A stretch of 64,000 bases of DNA. Origin: Ilex aquifolium (taxonomy: Eukaryota > Streptophyta > Magnoliopsida > Aquifoliales > Aquifoliaceae). The notes under the pieces were generated by a model. The model searched no databases. It saw only the letters and a program-made list of their open reading frames with translations, and was not told the DNA's origin. How positions within the stretch are numbered: the stretch's first letter is position 1; each line of letters opens with the position of its first letter. Below are positions 60,701 to 64,000 of the stretch, piece after piece. The stretch is from positions 14,967,501 to 15,031,500 of the forward strand of contig OX637401.1 in the NCBI GenBank assembly GCA_951799425.1. Direction: 5' to 3'. The translations under genes and the position numbers were made by a program.

Positions 60701-62605
60701 ACACTTTTCAGACAATAAAATACTTCGAGTTCAAGGCAAGTGGATCACGATTTTGTATTGGTGCATTGTTTCAGTCACCTAAGAAACAACAATGTTTCGG
60801 AAACAGAATAGAAACGAATAAAAAATTTGAGAATTTATTTCTAAAACATTCTGAAACATTGATGAAAATATACATAAACATCTCAAAACATTTCAAAACA
60901 TTAATGAAAATGTGGTGAAACATCTCAAAACACCTCAAAGCATTCTAAATACCTCGAAGCATTGGAATTTCTATTCTGACTCGCTCCGGTCTCCTTGGAA
61001 GCCGGAATGTCTCGGCCATTTTGAAATAAAATTTTGATCCTTGGTTTAGGGAGTAAGGCTATAAACGCTATGGTAGACAACACTTTTCTATCTCGAACAA
61101 CACATCACAAACAACTTAACTTAACATTCCTCGTTAGAGACTACATGAGATTTCCTCAATAATGAAAGTACAAATCGTAATCGGAATGCTATCACATAGG
61201 GTCAAGATTTATCTGAACTAAATTGGGGTCTCCATATGTTCTTGCAGCAATTTTTTTTAGCATGTTCGAGTCGCAGAAACAGTCTCTCTGCTTGCAGGGG
61301 TAAGGCTGCGTATATCTAACCCTCCCCAGACCCCGCAATGACGGGAGCCTCGTGCACTAGGTACGCCCTTTTTTATTTATTTATTCAGTACTGCTTTGTG
61401 ATGGGAACCCTATGAGACTTACTCAATCACTAGGAAGCATAAATCACAATCAAAAGCATAAGGCAGAGCTGAATTTTGTCTAAAACAAACATTCATCTCT
61501 TTTTGTTCCTTCTGTGCCTCTTATTCTGACACTTAAAGGGAAATGTTGATAAATATATTGCAGTAAAAGTGTGCAACTATCACATGGTCCTATTGACCAT
61601 AACTTAACATAGTTTATCTTGAAATTGAATTCTAACAATCAAATGTCTCTCTAGCTTTCTATGTGTAGCTCCCTTCTTTTCTCTTTCAGAATCGACTACT
61701 TGCACATTTCTCCTCTGTCATTCTACTTTATACATCAGAAAGAATAGAATATTTTTTCACCTTTCCAAAATCTATCTTCCTAAAAGCAATGGAATTTCTA
61801 TGCAGGATAGACTTCTCCAAGTATCAGCCTCAAAACATATTATGAGCAATAGCATGAAAAGATGTCAACCTCATTATTTATGTTAGTCCTTATCAATTGA
61901 TTGTAATATCAATGGTATTTGTTTTCTCCAGGTTACTGTGCAAAAGTAGCACATAAATATATCTTCAGTGAACTCATAGATTAAACTGAATGTTTCCAAC
62001 ACAATACATTAGGTTAAAGGTCTGCTGCTGCAAACCAAAATCAAAATCAAAATCAAAATCAATGGCCACTATAACAATATAAAGCATAACCATACCCAAG
62101 CTGTGAAAGTGACCGATTAATATTCCCTGCTTCCTTCAAGCGTTCTCCAGCTGCACCTGTCAGCTTCTGTCTTTCTGAACCAGCAAGATCAACAAGATTT
62201 ATCCTACTTGATTTAAAGCAGCTTAATCCATCTGCCATGCTCTGTAAAATGACAAAATTAATTGGGACCACATTTAGCAAACAACAATTTAAACAGCAAA
62301 AAGGACCCAAAACAGAACTGAAGAGCAATAGAGACAAAAGATAGACAGCAAGAAGGAAAGATCAGCTAGAATGCATTTAAAATCTCCAGGAAACTTATAA
62401 CAAAAATCATCCCTGTCCTTAAAGAACAAAGAAGACTTGAATCATCATACATGTCTCAAATAGGAAATTCTAACTCAATAATTTGTCCACAATCCCATGA
62501 TTATATTACCTTGCCTCGTGATTCCACAACACAAGTGAATACACTATGGGATCTGGAACTCTCAGCATTTATACTTGTTGCCCCAGTCCTCCTATTTGAC
62601 AATCC
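51763..62605 (-). CDS. KIN12A: Phragmoplast kinesin KIN-12A/PAKRP1-like, 5' exons outside window
   Basis: Plus-end kinesins of this type act at the phragmoplast midzone in plant cytokinesis. Exons in coding order: 62605-62510, 62241-62096, 58024-57875, 57755-57626, 57498-56455, 56365-56267, 56177-56025, 55920-55120, 52074-51763. All junctions are GT-AG and phases agree, giving 976 residues and a TAG stop at 51765-51763. Exon 1 seen carries switch I (NAESSRSHS); exon 2 carries switch II ([11 protein letters not shown]) and [10 protein letters not shown]; exon 3 has [19 protein letters not shown]; exon 4 has the neck ([20 protein letters not shown]). The later exons are coiled coil, with [40 protein letters not shown] and the C-terminal tail [12 protein letters not shown] typical of PAKRP1. 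The P-loop part of the motor lies beyond 62605, not found in the remaining 1.4 kb. KIN-12A and KIN-12B cannot be separated with certainty. Confidence 0.95.
52655..52678. repeat. (GA)n microsatellite in the kinesin intron
   Basis: About twelve GA units. Confidence 0.9.
52779..53350. repeat. Diverged tandem duplication (~300-330 bp units) in the kinesin intron
   Basis: TCAGGAGGATATATCATAGC at about 52779 reappears as TCAGGAGGATATCATAGCCA at about 53111. About 170 bp further on, GACTAAACATTATATTCAAGC at about 52957 reappears as GACTAAAGATTATATTCAAG at about 53255. The order is kept, so a block was duplicated in place and the copies have since diverged. Confidence 0.75.
58892..59543. mobile_element. 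hAT-like non-autonomous element, 652 bp, perfect 8-bp duplication
   Basis: The left end CTAAGAAGCATGGACAC and the right end in reverse complement, CTAAGAAGTACGGACAC, are inverted repeats differing at two bases. The flanks CCTTAGGA (58884-58891) and CCTTAGGA (59544-59551) are identical. Subterminal GACACG motifs repeat in both orientations. It sits in an intron of the kinesin gene. Confidence 0.9.
60775..61045. repeat. Second copy of the GAAAC-rich dispersed repeat
   Basis: The words GAAACATCTCAAAACA and ATTGATGAAAATATACA recur, and the right end AAATTTTGATCCTTGGTT matches the copy at 46256-46525. Confidence 0.5.
61258..61373 (+). mobile_element. Au-type SINE, 5'-truncated
   Basis: GTTCGAGTCGCAGAAACAG, CAGGGGTAAGGCTGCGTA, CCCTCCCCAGACCCCGCA and GGGAGCCTCGTGCACTAGG then TACGCCC and a T run reproduce the 3' two thirds of plant Au SINEs. 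The tRNA-like head with box A is missing; a worn box B (GTTCGAGTC) remains. It lies in the kinesin intron in the opposite orientation to the gene. Confidence 0.88.
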
Positions 62606-62910
62606 CTGCATCATTTTGTACAATGATTATAATTACGAAGAAAAGAAAGTTAAACATCCCAGTACAAATTAATGTTATAAAAGTTCACAAGGACAAAAAT
62701 AAATAAGGATACCAGAAGAAAAATCTAATCCAATGGCTAAAATCCTATGTCAATTCCAGAGCAGTTACATATTAATGCCTACACATTCCCCTTTACTAAC
62801 TACCATGTGACCCACGTCGGAAGTAATTCAAACACATTAACTTATTTGTAAGACAGAGTATATATGTAGGACAGATATACTGGTGTAACTTCTCTTGCCC
62901 ATTTATATTA
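62606..62910 (-). other. Upstream intron sequence of the kinesin gene
   Basis: This should be intron, because the exon at 62605 starts after an acceptor (TGCAG at 62606-62610) and earlier motor exons are missing. Nothing coding is seen. Confidence 0.6.
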
Positions 62911-63259
62911 GTGTTAATAGCACTTTTGGTCCCTTAAGTATGCATTTTTGTCAGTTTAGTCCTCATTATATCACTTTTGTCAATTTGATCCCTAAAGTAT
63001 TCAATTCGTATCATTCTGGTACATACATAGATGGACCATTAAGTTTTTTACGGAAATTTTTTTTACTGAAGTGACCACATATCATTTTTTTAGACAATAT
63101 CACGTGCCTAACACGTGATTATTCCGTCAAAAATTTAACGATCCATCTATGCAGGTACCAAAATGACACGAATTGAATACTTTAAGGACAAAATTGATAC
63201 AATAAGGACTAAACTAACAAAAAAATGCATAATTTATGGACCAAAAGTGCTATTAACCC
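62911..63259. mobile_element. Mutator-like MITE with long inverted repeats, 349 bp
   Basis: About 150 bp at each end are inverted copies: GTGTTAATAGCACTTTTGGT on the left, and GGGTTAATAGCACTTTTGGT as reverse complement of the right. The flanks TTTATATTA (62902-62910) and TTTAAATTA (63260-63268) agree at eight of nine, the length expected for Mutator-like transposition. It is non-coding. Confidence 0.82.
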
Positions 63260-63268
63260 TTTAAATTA

Positions 63269-63631
63269 AGTTCATCCAAATAAGTTTTGCAAATGTACTC
63301 AGAAATCAAAATTCCGGATAACAATAGAACATTACCTATTAAGAAAGTTATAATACACATCAATTAGTTGTATCAAGTTAGAGGTGAGCTGAGGCACAAG
63401 GATTTCTACAATCAGTAAGGCTAATGCCTCAAGGTTCTTACGCATTCTCCATTTTCAACCACAAAATAAGACATGAAATAAAAATACTTGAAGTCAATGC
63501 ATATTTAATTATTCAAAATACAATGAAAAGTAAACATTGTGTTTCACAGTAAATTTCTCAAATTTTCAATGAGATTTTCTGGACAAAAAAGTTGAGGGCA
63601 AAAGCGAGAACACATGTCCAGTCTTAAAAAG
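63269..63631. other. Probable kinesin intron, nothing recognised
   Basis: AT-rich sequence without coding or repeat structure that I can support. Confidence 0.4.
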
Positions 63632-64000
63632 TAGAGCAAATTGCACCAATGGTCCCTAAGGTTAGCCATTCATCGCATTTTGGTCCCTAAAGTTTCAATT
63701 CTATCAATTTCATCCCCAAAGTTCAAACATTAAGCCAATAAGATCCTTGGCACTGACGGTCGTTAAAAAATCAAACAGAAAATACTATTTGTTGATCACA
63801 TGCTTCTCTTTCGAGGCATTTTTGGTATTTTACAAACCATGTGAATCGGATTTCTTATTTTTCATTTTCCCATGAGATCCCATGCTCCAACCATAACCCC
63901 TAGAGCAAATTGCACCAATGGTCCCTAAGGTTAGCCATTCATCGCACTTTGGTCCCTAAAGTTTCAATTCTATCAATTTCATCCCCAAAGTTCAAACATC
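63632..64000. repeat. Direct repeat of ~100 bp, period 269, running off the window
   Basis: TAGAGCAAATTGCACCAATG starts both copies (63632 and 63901). They are nearly identical for 99 bases, with one difference at CGCATTTTGG against CGCACTTTGG, and the second is cut by the window end. The phrase GGTCCCTAA is common in plant MITEs and LTR ends. A tandem duplication or the two LTRs of a very short element are both possible. Confidence 0.8.

Larger units (their letters stand above)
58025..62095 (-). other. 4.1-kb motor-domain intron of the kinesin gene
   Basis: It separates the ...SLSQLG exon from the NLINILAE exon within one Gly codon. It holds a hAT-like element (58892-59543), a GAAAC-rich repeat (about 60775-61045) and an Au-like SINE end (about 61258-61373). 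The plus-strand frame at 60097-60507 is not recognisable. Confidence 0.85.

Overview
This window is AT-rich nuclear DNA from a eudicot plant, possibly an asterid. The evidence is two intron-bearing plant genes with GT-AG junctions, a plant Rab exon, several LTR retrotransposons, many non-autonomous DNA transposons, SINE-like insertions, a 5S rDNA-like copy and a plastid-derived fragment. The species is not identified. There are no prokaryotic genes, operons or CRISPR arrays.

Layout. 1-960 looks like an LTR fragment on the minus strand. 1616-5416 is a complete gag-only LTR retrotransposon (minus strand) with perfect 5-bp target duplications (TAATA). 6272-6588 is the second exon of a RABA5-type Rab GTPase whose first exon is not in the window. 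8700-17941 is a full-length but dead chromovirus of Tekay/Del type with LTRs over 2 kb. 18600-18985 is a degenerate tandem repeat. 19008-24149 is a smaller, dead Reina-like chromovirus. 24150-41130 is gene-poor and holds hAT-like miniature elements, a 5S rDNA-like copy, two SINE-like insertions, a plastid trnT fragment and Copia remnants.

Two real genes occupy the right side. The first (plus strand, 42060-44739, eight coding exons, 550 codons) encodes a group XII bHLH transcription factor close to bHLH62/bHLH78. The second (minus strand, 62605 to 51763, nine exons seen, start beyond the right edge) encodes a phragmoplast kinesin of the KIN-12A/PAKRP1 type; 976 residues are in the window. Its two introns of about 3 and 4 kb hold a hAT-like element, an Au-type SINE end, tandem duplications and microsatellites. 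The two genes are convergent and about 7 kb apart; nothing suggests they are functionally linked.

The most distinctive content is the layered mobile-element record: five hAT-like short elements (three with perfect 8-bp duplications, one with 7 of 8 matching and one degenerate), a palindromic MITE nested in one of them, a Mutator-like MITE with a 9-bp duplication, and the gag-only retrotransposon carrying a G-rich minisatellite. I did not find a convincing new biological system beyond these elements.
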